Of a DNA stretch of 49,284 nt, positions 23,849 to 33,312 are shown piece after piece. Numbering within the stretch: position 1 is the first letter of the stretch; each line of letters starts with the position of its first letter. The notes beneath the pieces are model-generated. The model searched no databases. It saw nothing but the letters and a program-made list of their open reading frames with translations, and was not told the origin of the DNA. The stretch is from Actinomycetota bacterium (GTDB lineage: Bacteria > Actinomycetota > Thermoleophilia > Gaiellales > Gaiellaceae): assembly GCA_020029595.1 (NCBI GenBank), contig JAIBJN010000007.1, positions 1-49,284 on the forward strand. Reading direction: 5' to 3'. A program made the position numbers and the translations under genes.

Positions 23849-25258
23849 ATGTTCGAGGCGGGCGTCAAGGCCTACCGGGAGACGTATTTCGAGCCGGGCT
23901 ACGAGCCGGCCTCGACGGACGTCCTCGCCGCCTTCCGGATCACGCCACAGCCGGACGTCCCGATCGAGGAGGCGGCCGCCGCGGTCGCGGCCGAGTCGTC
24001 CACCGGGACGTGGACGAGCGTCTGGACCGACCACCTCACCACCCTCGAACGCTACAAGGCACGCGTCTACGCCCTCGAGGACGTGCCGGGCGACCCCGAG
24101 CAGGCGATCGCCTACGTCGCCTACCCGCTGGATCTCTTCGAGGAGGGCTCGGTCGTGTCGATGATGGCGTCGATCACGGGCAACGTCTTCGGCTTCAAGG
24201 CGCTCCGCGCGCTTCGGCTCGAGGACCTCCGCATCCCGGTCGCGTACGTGAAGACGTTCCCGGGCCCCCCGAGCGGCATCCAGGTCGAGCGCGACAAGCT
24301 CGGGAAGTACGGCCGGCCGCTCCTCGGCGCGACGCTGAAGCCGAAGCTCGGCCTGTCGGCAAAGAACTACGGCCGGGCCTGCTTCGAGCTCCTCCGTGGC
24401 GGCCTCGACTTCACGAAGGACGACGAGAACATCACCTCGCAGCCGTTCATGCGCTGGCGCGACCGCTACCTCTTCGTCATGGAGGCCGTGCGCAAGGCCG
24501 AGGAGGAGACCGGGGAGCGCAAGGGCCACTACCTGAACGTCACCGCGGCCGACTGCGAGCAGATGCTCGAGCGCGCCGAGTACGCGAAGGAGCTGGGCTC
24601 CCCCATCGTCATGCACGACTTCTTGGTCGGGGGGCTCGCCGCGCACACGACTCTCGCCAACTGGTGCCGCCGGAACGGCATGCTCCTGCACGTCCACCGG
24701 GCGCTCCACGCGGTCATCGACCGACAGAAGAACCACGGCATCCACTACCGCGTCCTTGCCAAGTGGCTCCGCCTCGCGGGGGGCGACCACCTGCACTCGG
24801 GGACGGTCGTGGGGAAGCTCGAAGGCGACCGCGAGTCGACGATCGCCGTCGTCGACCTCATGCGCGAGCGCCACGTTCCTGCCGACAAGCGGCGGGGGCT
24901 CTACTTCGAGCAGGACTGGGCGGGGCTTCCCGGCGTCTTCCCGGCCGCCTCGGGAGGGATCCACGTCTGGCATATGCCCGCGCTCGTGGAGATCTTCGGC
25001 GACGACGCCGTCCTCCAGTTCGGAGGCGGCTCGGCCGGCCACCCCTGGGGCAGCCGGGCGGGAGCGCACGCGAACCGCGTCGCCCTCGAGGCGTGCGTCC
25101 AGGCCCGCAACGAGGGTCGCGACCTCGCAGCCGAGGGCGCGGACATCCTCCGGCGGGCGGCGCAGGCGGCGCCCGAGCTCGCGGCCGCGCTCGACACCTG
25201 GCGGGAGATCACCTTCGACTTTCCCACCGTGGACACCCTCGATCCTGCGGCGGCATGA
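23849..25258 (+). CDS. cbbL: RuBisCO large subunit, Form I (green-like)
   Basis: 469 aa, fixes CO2 onto ribulose 1,5-bisphosphate to give two 3-phosphoglycerates. Catalytic parts are complete: [16 protein letters not shown] near residue 50, [34 protein letters not shown], carbamylated Lys in [31 protein letters not shown], loop 6 [25 protein letters not shown] and [26 protein letters not shown] and [15 protein letters not shown] are green-type (IA/IB) signatures, not red-type, and the large and small genes overlap. An actinobacterial Form IE is likely but needs a tree. No activase gene (cbbX, cbbQO, rca) is in the window. The last stretch DTLDPAAA is short, as usual. Confidence 0.97.
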   Translation: MFEAGVKAYRETYFEPGYEPASTDVLAAFRITPQPDVPIEEAAAAVAAESSTGTWTSVWTDHLTTLERYKARVYALEDVPGDPEQAIAYVAYPLDLFEEGSVVSMMASITGNVFGFKALRALRLEDLRIPVAYVKTFPGPPSGIQVERDKLGKYGRPLLGATLKPKLGLSAKNYGRACFELLRGGLDFTKDDENITSQPFMRWRDRYLFVMEAVRKAEEETGERKGHYLNVTAADCEQMLERAEYAKELGSPIVMHDFLVGGLAAHTTLANWCRRNGMLLHVHRALHAVIDRQKNHGIHYRVLAKWLRLAGGDHLHSGTVVGKLEGDRESTIAVVDLMRERHVPADKRRGLYFEQDWAGLPGVFPAASGGIHVWHMPALVEIFGDDAVLQFGGGSAGHPWGSRAGAHANRVALEACVQARNEGRDLAAEGADILRRAAQAAPELAAALDTWREITFDFPTVDTLDPAAA

Positions 25259-25569
25259 TGCGGCTGGAGACGTTCAGCTACCTCCCCGAGCTGAGCGAGC
25301 AGGAGGTCGCAGCCCAGGTGCGCTCGATCCTCGAGCGGGGGTTGGTCGTCGGGATCGAGCACACCGAGCAGCCGGATCCCTACGACCACTACTGGACGCT
25401 CTGGAAGCTTCCGCTCTTCGGCGTGCGAGACCCCGAGATCGTCCTCGACGCGCTCGAAGCGTGCCGCGCGGCGAACCCGAACGCGTACGTGCGAGTGAAC
25501 GGGTACGACTCACTCCGCCAAGGGCAGGTTGTCGCCTTCGTCGCCGCCAGGCCTGAGAGGGACGCCTGA
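25255..25569 (+). CDS. cbbS: RuBisCO small subunit
   Basis: 104 aa cap of the L8S8 enzyme. Motifs [59 protein letters not shown] are typical of Form I small subunits. It lacks the long C-terminal hairpin of red-type subunits, which agrees with the green-like large subunit. Its ATG overlaps the cbbL stop (ATGATG gives two possible Met starts, 25255 and 25258), ensuring coupled production. Confidence 0.95.
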   Translation: MMRLETFSYLPELSEQEVAAQVRSILERGLVVGIEHTEQPDPYDHYWTLWKLPLFGVRDPEIVLDALEACRAANPNAYVRVNGYDSLRQGQVVAFVAARPERDA

Positions 25570-26534
25570 TGCCCCGGCCGGTCATGATCGGCATCGTCGG
25601 CGACTCGGGCAGCGGGAAGACGACGATCACGCGCGGGCTCGTCCGCGTGCTCGGCGACGAGCAGGTGAGTCACTTCTGCGCAGACGACTACCATCGCTTC
25701 GACCGGCGCCAGCGAGCGGAGCGGGACCTGACACCGCTCCATCCGGACTGCAACTTCCTTGACATCCTGGGACAGGATCTCGGCCACCTGCGCGCGAACG
25801 AGCCCGTCCTCAAGCCTGTCTACCAGCACACCGACGGGACGTTCGGCGCGCCCGACTACTTCGAGCCGGGCCGCTTCGTGGTCACCGAGGGCCTCCTCGC
25901 CTTGTACACCCCCGCCCTCCGGGAGATGTTCGACGTCCGGGTCTACCTCGATCCGCCCGAGGAGCTGCGCAGGCGCTGGAAGGTGGCCCGCGACTGCTCG
26001 CGGCGCGGCTACACGACCGACCAGGTTCTCGCGGAGCTCGACCGGCGCGAGCCCGACTCCGAAGAGTTCATCCGTCCCCAGCGCCACCATGCCGACGTCG
26101 TCGTCTCCTTCCGCCCTGGCGCCTCGGACGAGCAGAATCTGCTCGACGCCCATCTGATCCTGCGCGACACGCTCCCCTTTCCCGACCTCTCCGCCATCGC
26201 TGCCGAGCACGAGCAGGGCGGGGTCGAGCTCGCCGAGCGGCCGGGCGAGAAGGAGCTCTGCGTCCCGGGGACGATCGGCGCGGCGCGTGCGGCCGAGATC
26301 GAGGAAGCGATCTGGGGGCGAATGCACTTCGCGAGCCACCTGCGCCAGCAGCGTCTCGGCGAGTTCACGGTCGGAACCGACCTGCACCGCTCGGAGGCCC
26401 TCGCGCTGACGCAGCTGCTCATCCTCTATCACGTCGTCACGGCGCGCGCCGTCGTCGCCCTCGGCGGGGAGAGCGCCCGGCCCGGGGTCGAGGCTCGGAC
26501 AACGCCCAGGCTCGAGCAGGTCACGCCGGCGTAG
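25569..26534 (+). CDS. prk: Phosphoribulokinase
   Basis: 321 aa, phosphorylates ribulose 5-phosphate with ATP to the RuBisCO substrate. P-loop GDSGSGKTT at residue 11, catalytic Asp region CADDYHRFDR, QHTDGTFGAPDYFEPGRF, VVTEGLLALYTPALRE (Walker B region), and YLDPPEELRRRWKVARDCSRRGYTTDQV split here (WKVARDCSRRG) followed by FIRPQRHHADVVV. The WKxxRDxxxRG and PQxxHADVV patterns are of the plant/cyanobacterial class. The start overlaps the cbbS stop (TGATG). There is no obvious pair of N-terminal redox Cys. Confidence in function is high. Confidence 0.95.
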   Translation: MPRPVMIGIVGDSGSGKTTITRGLVRVLGDEQVSHFCADDYHRFDRRQRAERDLTPLHPDCNFLDILGQDLGHLRANEPVLKPVYQHTDGTFGAPDYFEPGRFVVTEGLLALYTPALREMFDVRVYLDPPEELRRRWKVARDCSRRGYTTDQVLAELDRREPDSEEFIRPQRHHADVVVSFRPGASDEQNLLDAHLILRDTLPFPDLSAIAAEHEQGGVELAERPGEKELCVPGTIGAARAAEIEEAIWGRMHFASHLRQQRLGEFTVGTDLHRSEALALTQLLILYHVVTARAVVALGGESARPGVEARTTPRLEQVTPA

Positions 26535-26551
26535 TCCCGAGGCTCCCTGGG

Positions 26552-26557
26552 TAGGAT
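26552..26557 (+). promoter_or_regulatory. Candidate -10 box for leaderless tkt
   Basis: TAGGAT, 7 bases before ATG 26565. If real, the pentose-phosphate genes can be transcribed apart from cbbLS-prk. It also argues for ATG 26565 over ATG 26556 as tkt start. Confidence 0.45.
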
Positions 26558-26564
26558 GGCCGGC

Positions 26565-28409
26565 ATGACTGACCACGAGCGCTGGCGGGAGCTCGGGCAG
26601 CAGCTGCGGGTCGACTCTGTCCGCGCCGCCGCGGTCACGAAGTCGGGCCACCCGACGTCCTCGATGTCGGCGGCCGACCTCATGGCCGTCCTCCTCGCCA
26701 AGTACCTCCGCTACGACTTCGCGGATCCCGGGAACCCGAGCAACGACCATCTCGTCTTCTCGAAGGGCCACGCCTCGCCGCTCCTCTACTCGCTCTACAA
26801 GGCCGCAGGCGCGATCGACGACGAGGAGCTCCTCACCTTCCGGAAGTTCGGCAGCCGCCTCGAGGGCCATCCCACTCCGATCCTCCCCTGGGTCGACGTC
26901 GCCACTGGCTCGCTCGGCCAGGGCCTGCCCATCGCCGTCGGGATCGCGCTCGCGGGCAAGCGGCTCGATCGCTTGCCGTACCGCGTCTGGGCGCTCTGCG
27001 GCGACAGCGAGATGGCCGAGGGGTCGATGTGGGAGGCGTTCGAGCACGCGGCCCACGAGCGGCTCGACAACCTGACCGCGATCGTCGACGTCAACCGGCT
27101 CGGGCAGCGAGGCGAGACCATGCACGGCTGGGATCTCGACTCCTACATCCGCCGGGCGGAGGCCTGCGGCTGGCACGCGATCGCGGTCGACGGCCACGAC
27201 GTCGCGGCGATCGACGAGGCCTACGCCGAGGCGCTCGGCGTCGAGGGCCGCCCGGCCGTGGTCGTCGCGAGGACGCTCAAGGGGAAGGGAGTCGCCGCCG
27301 TCGAGAACAAGGAGGGCATGCACGGGAAGGCGCTCGACGACCCCGAGGCCGCGATCGAGGAGCTGGGCGGCCGGCGCGACCTGGGGATCGAGGTCGCCGT
27401 TCGCGAGCGCTCCGAGCCGCACGTCTTCGAGACGCGGCCGCTCGACCTCCCGCGCTACGAGCTGGGCGAGGAGGTAGCCACGCGCAAGGCCTACGGCGAC
27501 GCGCTGGCCGCGGTCGGCGCGGCGGACGGCAAGGTCGTCGCCCTCGACGGCGAGGTCTCGAACTCGACCTATGCCGAGATCTTCGCCGCCGCCCACCCGG
27601 ATCGCTACTTCGAGATGTTCATTGCCGAGCAGCAGCTGGTCGCCGCCGCGGTCGGCATGCAGGTCCGCGGCTGGAAGCCGTTCGCCTCCACGTTCGCCGC
27701 CTTCCTCACGCGGGCCTACGACTTCGTCCGCATGGCGGCCGTGAGCCGGGCGACGATCTCGCTCTGCGGCTCGCACGCGGGGGTCTCCATCGGCGAGGAC
27801 GGGCCCTCCCAGATGGCGCTCGAGGACCTCGCCATGATGCGCGCGGTCGGCGACAGCACAGTTCTCTACCCGTGCGACGGGAACCAGACGGCCAAGCTCG
27901 TGGCCGCGATGGCGGAGCTGCCCGGGATCAGCTACCTGCGAACAACGCGGGCGGCGACCCCGGTCGTCTACCAGGCGGACGAGGACTTCCCCGTCGGCGG
28001 GAGCCGCGTTCTGCGCTCAGCGGACGAGGACGACGTCACGATCGTCGCCGCCGGCATCACGGTGCCCGAGTCGCTCGCGGCGGCCGACGCGCTCGCGGCG
28101 GACGGGATCGCGGCACGCGTCATCGACTGCTACTCCGTGAAGCCGATCGACGCGGGCACGCTGCGGGCTGCGGCCGAGGCGACCGGCGCGATCGTGACGG
28201 TCGAGGACCACTGGCCCGAGGGCGGTCTGGGCGAGGCAGTGCTCGCGGCGCTCGCCGACGCTGAGGAGCGCCCGCGGGTCGCCGTGCTCGCCGTCACGGG
28301 CATGCCCGGCTCGGGCAAGCCCGCCGAGCTTCTCGCCGCCGCCGGGATCGACGCCGAGCACATCGCCGGCGCCGTGCGCCGGTTGGTGGGCGCCGGCGCG
28401 CTACGGTAA
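26565..28409 (+). CDS. tkt: Transketolase
   Basis: 614 aa ThDP enzyme that moves two-carbon units among sugar phosphates; it serves both the pentose-phosphate and the Calvin cycles. Motifs: KSGHPTSSMSAADLM, VFSKGHASPLLY, ThDP-binding GDSEMAEGSMWEAF with VDVNRLGQ, VALDGEVSNSTY, catalytic Glu in MFIAEQQLVAAAVGM, GSHAGVSIGEDGPSQM and the C-terminal domain with ITVEDHWPEGGLGEAV-like text (VTVEDHWPEGG). Somewhat short, in the range of actinobacterial and archaeal-type fused enzymes. It follows prk by 30 bases. Confidence 0.95.
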   Translation: MTDHERWRELGQQLRVDSVRAAAVTKSGHPTSSMSAADLMAVLLAKYLRYDFADPGNPSNDHLVFSKGHASPLLYSLYKAAGAIDDEELLTFRKFGSRLEGHPTPILPWVDVATGSLGQGLPIAVGIALAGKRLDRLPYRVWALCGDSEMAEGSMWEAFEHAAHERLDNLTAIVDVNRLGQRGETMHGWDLDSYIRRAEACGWHAIAVDGHDVAAIDEAYAEALGVEGRPAVVVARTLKGKGVAAVENKEGMHGKALDDPEAAIEELGGRRDLGIEVAVRERSEPHVFETRPLDLPRYELGEEVATRKAYGDALAAVGAADGKVVALDGEVSNSTYAEIFAAAHPDRYFEMFIAEQQLVAAAVGMQVRGWKPFASTFAAFLTRAYDFVRMAAVSRATISLCGSHAGVSIGEDGPSQMALEDLAMMRAVGDSTVLYPCDGNQTAKLVAAMAELPGISYLRTTRAATPVVYQADEDFPVGGSRVLRSADEDDVTIVAAGITVPESLAAADALAADGIAARVIDCYSVKPIDAGTLRAAAEATGAIVTVEDHWPEGGLGEAVLAALADAEERPRVAVLAVTGMPGSGKPAELLAAAGIDAEHIAGAVRRLVGAGALR

Positions 28410-28445
28410 CGAGTGGAAACACCGCCGACCGGGAAGGACGGCCGC

Positions 28446-29552
28446 ATGCCTAACTCGCGACTTCACCAGCTTTCCGCGCTGGGACAGAGCGTCTGGATCG
28501 ACTCGCTCTCGCGCGACATGCTCCGCTCCGGCGAGCTCGCGCGTCTCATGGAGGAGGACGCCGTCGTCGGCGTCACCTCGAACCCGACCATCTTCCAGAA
28601 GGCGCTCGCCGCTGGCGACGCCTACGACGACCAGCTCCGGGAGGCCCTCGAGGAGGAGCGCGACCCTAAGGAGCTCTTCATCCGGCTCGCGGCGACCGAC
28701 GTCGCCGCCGCGTGCGACCTCCTTCGCCCCGTCTGGGACGAGGGAGGCGGGCGCGACGGCTACGTCTCGCTCGAGGTCGACCCGACCCTCGCGTACGAGA
28801 CGGAGGCGACGATTGCCGAGGCGACGCGCCTGCACGAGCTCGTCGAGCGGCCGAACCTCTTCGTGAAGATCCCGGCGACGGAGCCGGGCCTGCCCGCGAT
28901 CGAGGAGATGATCGCGCGGGGCCGCTCGATCAACGTCACGCTCATCTTCTCGCTCGAGCGGTACGTCGAGGTGGCCGAGGCCTACATCCGCGGTCTCGAG
29001 CGGCTCGTCGCCGTCGGCGGGGATCCCTCGACGATCGCTTCGGTGGCGAGCTTCTTCGTCTCGCGCGTCGACACGGAGGCCGATCGCCGGCTCGACGAGA
29101 TCCGCGGCCCCGGCGACCTCAGGGGCAGGCTCGCCGTCGCGAACGCGAAGCTCGCCTACCGGCGCTACAAGGAGCTCTTCTCCGGAGAGCGGTGGCAGGC
29201 CCTCTCGGCGAAGGGCGCGACGCCGCAGCGGTGCCTCTGGGCGTCGACGTCCACCAAGAATCCCGACTACTCCGACGTCCTCTACGTCGAGACCCTGATC
29301 GGCCGGGAGACCGTGAACACGATGCCGGAAGAGACGATCCGCTCCTTCCAGGATCACGGCCGCGTCGCCCTCACGCTCGAGGAGGGGATCGACGAGGCGA
29401 GAGAGGTCTTCGAGCGGCTCGCCGCGGCGGGCGTCGACTACGACGACGTCACCGCCACGCTCGAACGTGAGGGCGTCGAGAAGTTCGCAGACTCGTTCGC
29501 CGAGCTCCGCGAAGGCATCCGCGCCAAGTCCGGCGAGCTCGTCGCCACGTAA
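28446..29552 (+). CDS. tal: Transaldolase (actinobacterial TalB/tal type)
   Basis: 368 aa. Moves a three-carbon unit between sedoheptulose 7-phosphate and glyceraldehyde 3-phosphate. Motifs: LSALGQSVWIDSLSRDML, VVGVTSNPTIFQKA, Schiff-base Lys in LFVKIPATEPG, INVTLIFSLERY, ASFFVSRVDTEAD, CLWASTSTKNPDYSD. ATG 28446 has GGAAGGA at 8 bases; GTG 28413 is open but would add 11 non-conserved residues. It is followed after 3 bases by pgi, the neighbour with which tal is fused in some bacteria; here they are separate. Confidence 0.95.
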   Translation: MPNSRLHQLSALGQSVWIDSLSRDMLRSGELARLMEEDAVVGVTSNPTIFQKALAAGDAYDDQLREALEEERDPKELFIRLAATDVAAACDLLRPVWDEGGGRDGYVSLEVDPTLAYETEATIAEATRLHELVERPNLFVKIPATEPGLPAIEEMIARGRSINVTLIFSLERYVEVAEAYIRGLERLVAVGGDPSTIASVASFFVSRVDTEADRRLDEIRGPGDLRGRLAVANAKLAYRRYKELFSGERWQALSAKGATPQRCLWASTSTKNPDYSDVLYVETLIGRETVNTMPEETIRSFQDHGRVALTLEEGIDEAREVFERLAAAGVDYDDVTATLEREGVEKFADSFAELREGIRAKSGELVAT

Positions 29553-29555
29553 TTC

Positions 29556-30914
29556 GTGCGCGTCGAGACCGCCGAGCTCGTCGAGCGGATCTGGGCGCGG
29601 GACGCGTCTCTCTGGACGGGGGCCGACGAGGACCGCTGGCTCGGCTGGCTGGACGAGCCGATGCGGATGCTCGAGCGCGTGCCCGACCTGCTCGAGCTCG
29701 CGGAGCGGACGGCCGACCTCGACGTCGTCCTCCTCGGCATGGGAGGCTCGAGCCTAGCGCCGGAGGTGCTCCGGCGCACAAGCGGCACCGAGCGCTTCCA
29801 GGTCCTCGACACGACCCACCCGGCGGCGGTGCGCCGGCTTGCGGACTCGCTCGACGTCGGCAGGACGCTGTTCGTCGTCGCCTCGAAGTCGGGGACGACG
29901 CTCGAGACGCGCTGCCAACTCGACTTCCTCTGGGAGCTGGCCGGCGGGCGAGGCGAGTCCTTCGTGGCGATCACCGATCCGGGCTCCGAGCTGGAGGCGC
30001 TCGGGCAGGAGCGCGGGTTCCGGCTGGTCGTCGCCGGCGAGCCGACGATCGGCGGCCGCTACTCGGCCCTCTCGGTCTTCGGGATGGTTCCCGCTGCCCT
30101 CATGGGCGCGGACGTGGAGGCTCTCGTCGAGGGTGCCGTGGACATGGTGACCCGGTGCCGCGCGGCCGACAGCCCGGGCGTCCAGCTCGGCCTCCGGCTC
30201 GGCGGCAGCTGGCTCGAAGGGCGCGACAAGGTCGTCTTCGAAAACCCGCACGGCCTCGGCCTCTGGCTCGAGCAGCTGCTCGCCGAGTCGACGGGGAAGA
30301 GCGGCAAGGGCCTCGTCCCGGCGCCCGAGAACGGGAAGGACGGCCCCGACCGCCAGGTCGCCGAGCTGCGGCTGGACGACGACGGCCTCGGTGCAGAGTT
30401 CTACCGCTGGGAGTTCGCCACCGCCGTCGCCGGCACGGTCCTGGAGATCAACCCGTTCGACCAGCCGAACGTCCAGGAGGCCAAGGACCGCACCACGAGA
30501 GTCCTTTCCGGACACGGCCGGGGTCTGACCCCGGACACGGCCGAAGAGGGCATGGAAGCAGTGGAGACGCTGCTCGCAGGCGCCCGTCCGGGCGACTACG
30601 TGGCGATCCAGGCGTTCGTCGACCCCGAGCGGGAGACGGAGCTCGCGCCGCTCGTCGAGCGCGCGCGCGCGACGGGCTGCGTCGTCACGGTCGGCCTCGG
30701 TCCCCGCTACCTGCACTCGACGGGCCAGCTCCACAAGGGCGGGCCGCCGACCGGGCGCTTCGTCCAGGTCGTGGACGACCCCGGCGAGGAGCTGCCGATC
30801 CCGGGCAGGCCGTTCGGCTTCCGCCGCCTGATCCACGCCCAGGCAGAGGGGGACCTGGCCTCGCTCGCAGAGCGCGGCCGGCCTATCGTTCGCGTCAGAC
30901 TGGAGGACCTGTGA
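29556..30914 (+). CDS. pgi: Glucose-6-phosphate isomerase
   Basis: 452 aa SIS-fold isomerase interconverting glucose and fructose 6-phosphate. Motifs: [20 protein letters not shown] in the first sugar-isomerase domain, [46 protein letters not shown] near residue 305. It resembles the isomerase half of Tal-Pgi fusions. No Shine-Dalgarno before GTG 29556, so it is likely coupled to tal. An oddity: right after [10 protein letters not shown] the gene contains a REP-like palindrome (30508-30543) read in frame as [14 protein letters not shown]. Confidence 0.93.
   Translation: MRVETAELVERIWARDASLWTGADEDRWLGWLDEPMRMLERVPDLLELAERTADLDVVLLGMGGSSLAPEVLRRTSGTERFQVLDTTHPAAVRRLADSLDVGRTLFVVASKSGTTLETRCQLDFLWELAGGRGESFVAITDPGSELEALGQERGFRLVVAGEPTIGGRYSALSVFGMVPAALMGADVEALVEGAVDMVTRCRAADSPGVQLGLRLGGSWLEGRDKVVFENPHGLGLWLEQLLAESTGKSGKGLVPAPENGKDGPDRQVAELRLDDDGLGAEFYRWEFATAVAGTVLEINPFDQPNVQEAKDRTTRVLSGHGRGLTPDTAEEGMEAVETLLAGARPGDYVAIQAFVDPERETELAPLVERARATGCVVTVGLGPRYLHSTGQLHKGGPPTGRFVQVVDDPGEELPIPGRPFGFRRLIHAQAEGDLASLAERGRPIVRVRLEDL
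30508..30543. repeat. REP-like palindrome inside pgi
   Basis: Perfect 17-bp palindrome CCGGGGTC-t-GACCCCGG (30518-30534) inside a 13-bp direct repeat CCGGACACGGCCG (30508-30520 and 30531-30543). It has the same GGGGTCTGACCCC core as the unit at 6649-6675. It adds about 12 codons without breaking the frame. Confidence 0.8.
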
Positions 30915-31801
30915 AGCTCGGGATGATCGGCCTCGGCCGCATGGGCGGCAACATGACGGAGCGCCTCCGTGGCGGCGGCCACGAGGTCGAGACGTACGCG
31001 CGGACCGCGCCCGACCGGACGGCCGATTCCCTCGTCGAGCTGGCCACGAAGCTCGAGCAGCCGCGCGTCGCCTGGCTCATGATCCCGGCCGGCGACCCGA
31101 CCGAGCACGCGTTCCAGACGCTCCTGCCACTCCTCGAGGACGGGGACATCGTCGTCGACGGCGGCAACTCGAACTTCCGCGACTCGATGCGCCGTGCCGA
31201 GGAGGCGAAGGCGAAAGGCGTCTGCTTCCTCGACGCCGGCGTCTCCGGCGGGATCTGGGGCCTCAAGGAGGGCTACTGCATCATGGTCGGCGGGGACGAG
31301 TCGGGCTTCCGGACGGTCGAGCCGGCCGTCGCCACCCTTGCTCCGGAGGGCGGTTACGCCCACGTCGGCCCCGCCGGCGCCGGGCACTTCGTGAAGATGG
31401 TGCACAACGGGGTCGAGTACGGCCTCATGCAGGCCTACGCAGAGGGATTCGAGCTCTTGCGCGAGATCCCCGAGTTCGACCTCGACCTCCGGCAGATCGC
31501 CGCCCTCTGGCGGAACGGCTCCGTCGTTCGCAGCTGGCTCCTCGACCTTCTCCAGAGAGCGTTCGAGGCGGACCCTGACCTCGAGGCGATTCGCGGCGTC
31601 GTCGCCGACTCGGGCGAGGGCCGCTGGACCGTGCACGAGGCGATCGACGCCGCCGTCCCGTTGCCCGCCATCACGCTCGCCCTCTTCGCCCGCTTCTCCT
31701 CCCGCCAAGACGAGTCTTTCGCCGCCAAGGTGAACGCGGCCCTTCGTAACCAGTTCGGCGGCCACGCGGTCGAGGCGGCCGAGGCGAAGGCGGCCGAATG
31801 A
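30911..31801 (+). CDS. gnd: 6-phosphogluconate dehydrogenase, decarboxylating (short GndA type)
   Basis: 296 aa. Oxidises 6-phosphogluconate to ribulose 5-phosphate with release of CO2. Rossmann [12 protein letters not shown] at the N terminus, [11 protein letters not shown], substrate loop [21 protein letters not shown], catalytic [16 protein letters not shown]. Being about 300 aa rather than 470 it is the short class, often NAD-linked. GTG 30911 overlaps the pgi stop (GTGA), with TGGAGGA just upstream. Its two products, Ru5P and CO2, are exactly the inputs of Prk and RuBisCO in the same gene run. Confidence 0.95.
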   Translation: MKLGMIGLGRMGGNMTERLRGGGHEVETYARTAPDRTADSLVELATKLEQPRVAWLMIPAGDPTEHAFQTLLPLLEDGDIVVDGGNSNFRDSMRRAEEAKAKGVCFLDAGVSGGIWGLKEGYCIMVGGDESGFRTVEPAVATLAPEGGYAHVGPAGAGHFVKMVHNGVEYGLMQAYAEGFELLREIPEFDLDLRQIAALWRNGSVVRSWLLDLLQRAFEADPDLEAIRGVVADSGEGRWTVHEAIDAAVPLPAITLALFARFSSRQDESFAAKVNAALRNQFGGHAVEAAEAKAAE

Positions 31802-33312
31802 CCGAGGTCGTGACAGCCGAGAACCCGCTGCTCGAGGGCCTGCGGATGCGGAAGCCGCCCGAGCCCTTCGCGCTCTCGATCTTCGGCGCCTCCGGCGACC
31901 TGACGCAGCGGAAGCTCCTGCCGGCGCTCTACGCACTCGCGCTTCGGAGGCTCCTGCCGGAGCGGTTCGGCATCGTCGGCGTCTCGCGTACGGAGATGTC
32001 GACGGAGGAGTTCCGCGAGCGGATGCGGCAGGCGGTCGTCGAGCACGGGCGCGACGAGTTCCGCACTGACGTGTGGGAGGCGCTCGCGGAGAGCCTCAGC
32101 TACGTCGCCGCCGACTTCGGGATGGAGGGAGGCGAGGAGCCCCTGATCGCGTGTCTGGACGAGCTGGACGAGACGCGCGGGACGGCCGGCAACCGCGTCT
32201 ACTACCTCGCCGTCCCGCCGAAGGCCTTCGCCCCCATCGTCACGGCGCTCGGCAGACGGCGCTCGGCGAAGGGCTGGACCCGCCTCATCGTCGAGAAGCC
32301 GTTCGGGCACGACCTCACGAGTGCGCGGGAGCTGAACGACCTCGTCCACGCCTACTTCCAGGAGGACGAGATCTTCCGCATCGACCACTACCTGGGCAAG
32401 GAGACCGTCCAGAACATGCTGGTCCTGCGGTTCGCCAACGGCATCTTCGAGCCGATCTGGAACCGGCAGTTCGTCGACCACGTGCAGATCACCGTCGCCG
32501 AGTCGCTCGGCATCGAGAGCCGCGCGGGCTTCTACGAGGAGGCGGGAGCGATTCGTGACGTCGTCCAGAACCACCTGCTCCAGCTCGTCGCTCTTACCGC
32601 GATGGAGCCGCCGATCGACTTCGAGGCCGAGGCGGTGCGAAACGAGAAGGTCAAGGTGCTGCGTGCACTGCACACACCTGGGGCCAAGCACGTCGTCCGC
32701 GGCCAGTACGGGCCGGGCTTCATCGAGGGCGAGGAGGTCGTCGGTTACCGGGAAGAGGCCGGCGTCACCGCCGATTCACAGACCGAGACCTACGTCGCCG
32801 CCAAGATCTGGGTCGACAACTGGCGCTGGGCCGACACGCCGTTCTACATCCGTACGGGAAAGCGCCTGCCGCGGCGGGAGACGACGATCGCGATCCAGTT
32901 CAAGCGTGCGCCGCATCCGCCCTTCGCGGTCGACTCGGAGGGCGGGCTGCGGCCGAACGTCCTTCTCATCCACATCCAGCCGGACGAGGGCGTCTCTCTT
33001 GCCGTCGGCGCCAAGGTGCCCGGACAGGGCCTCTCCATCCGCACGGTGCACATGGACTTCCTCTACGGCGGCGCCTTCCGCCTCGGGCTTCCCGAGGCCT
33101 ACGAGCGACTGATCCTCGACTGCCTCAACGGCGACGCCACGCTCTTCACCCGCGCGGACGAGGTGGAGGAGCAGTGGGCGCTCGTGGACGCGATGGTGGC
33201 GCCCTGGCGGCGTGACCGCCCGCACTTCCCCAACCACGCCGCGGGCACGTGGGGGCCGCACGCCGCGGACGAGCTCCTCCACCGTGACGGCCGCTCCTGG
33301 CGGAGGCACTAG
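31798..33312 (+). CDS. zwf: Glucose-6-phosphate 1-dehydrogenase
   Basis: 504 aa. First step of the oxidative pentose-phosphate route. Motifs: LSIFGASGDLTQRKLLPALY (dinucleotide site), VEKPFGHD, substrate signature RIDHYLGKETVQN with catalytic His, FANGIFEPIWNRQFVDHVQI, GYREEAGV, FYIRTGKRL. Overlaps gnd by ATGA. Complete length for the family. Confidence 0.97.
   Translation: MTEVVTAENPLLEGLRMRKPPEPFALSIFGASGDLTQRKLLPALYALALRRLLPERFGIVGVSRTEMSTEEFRERMRQAVVEHGRDEFRTDVWEALAESLSYVAADFGMEGGEEPLIACLDELDETRGTAGNRVYYLAVPPKAFAPIVTALGRRRSAKGWTRLIVEKPFGHDLTSARELNDLVHAYFQEDEIFRIDHYLGKETVQNMLVLRFANGIFEPIWNRQFVDHVQITVAESLGIESRAGFYEEAGAIRDVVQNHLLQLVALTAMEPPIDFEAEAVRNEKVKVLRALHTPGAKHVVRGQYGPGFIEGEEVVGYREEAGVTADSQTETYVAAKIWVDNWRWADTPFYIRTGKRLPRRETTIAIQFKRAPHPPFAVDSEGGLRPNVLLIHIQPDEGVSLAVGAKVPGQGLSIRTVHMDFLYGGAFRLGLPEAYERLILDCLNGDATLFTRADEVEEQWALVDAMVAPWRRDRPHFPNHAAGTWGPHAADELLHRDGRSWRRH

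Noticed and set aside
23849-25258. Red-type (IC/ID) RuBisCO
   Set aside because: The loop and C-terminal signatures are green-type and the small subunit lacks the long C-terminal extension; no cbbX.
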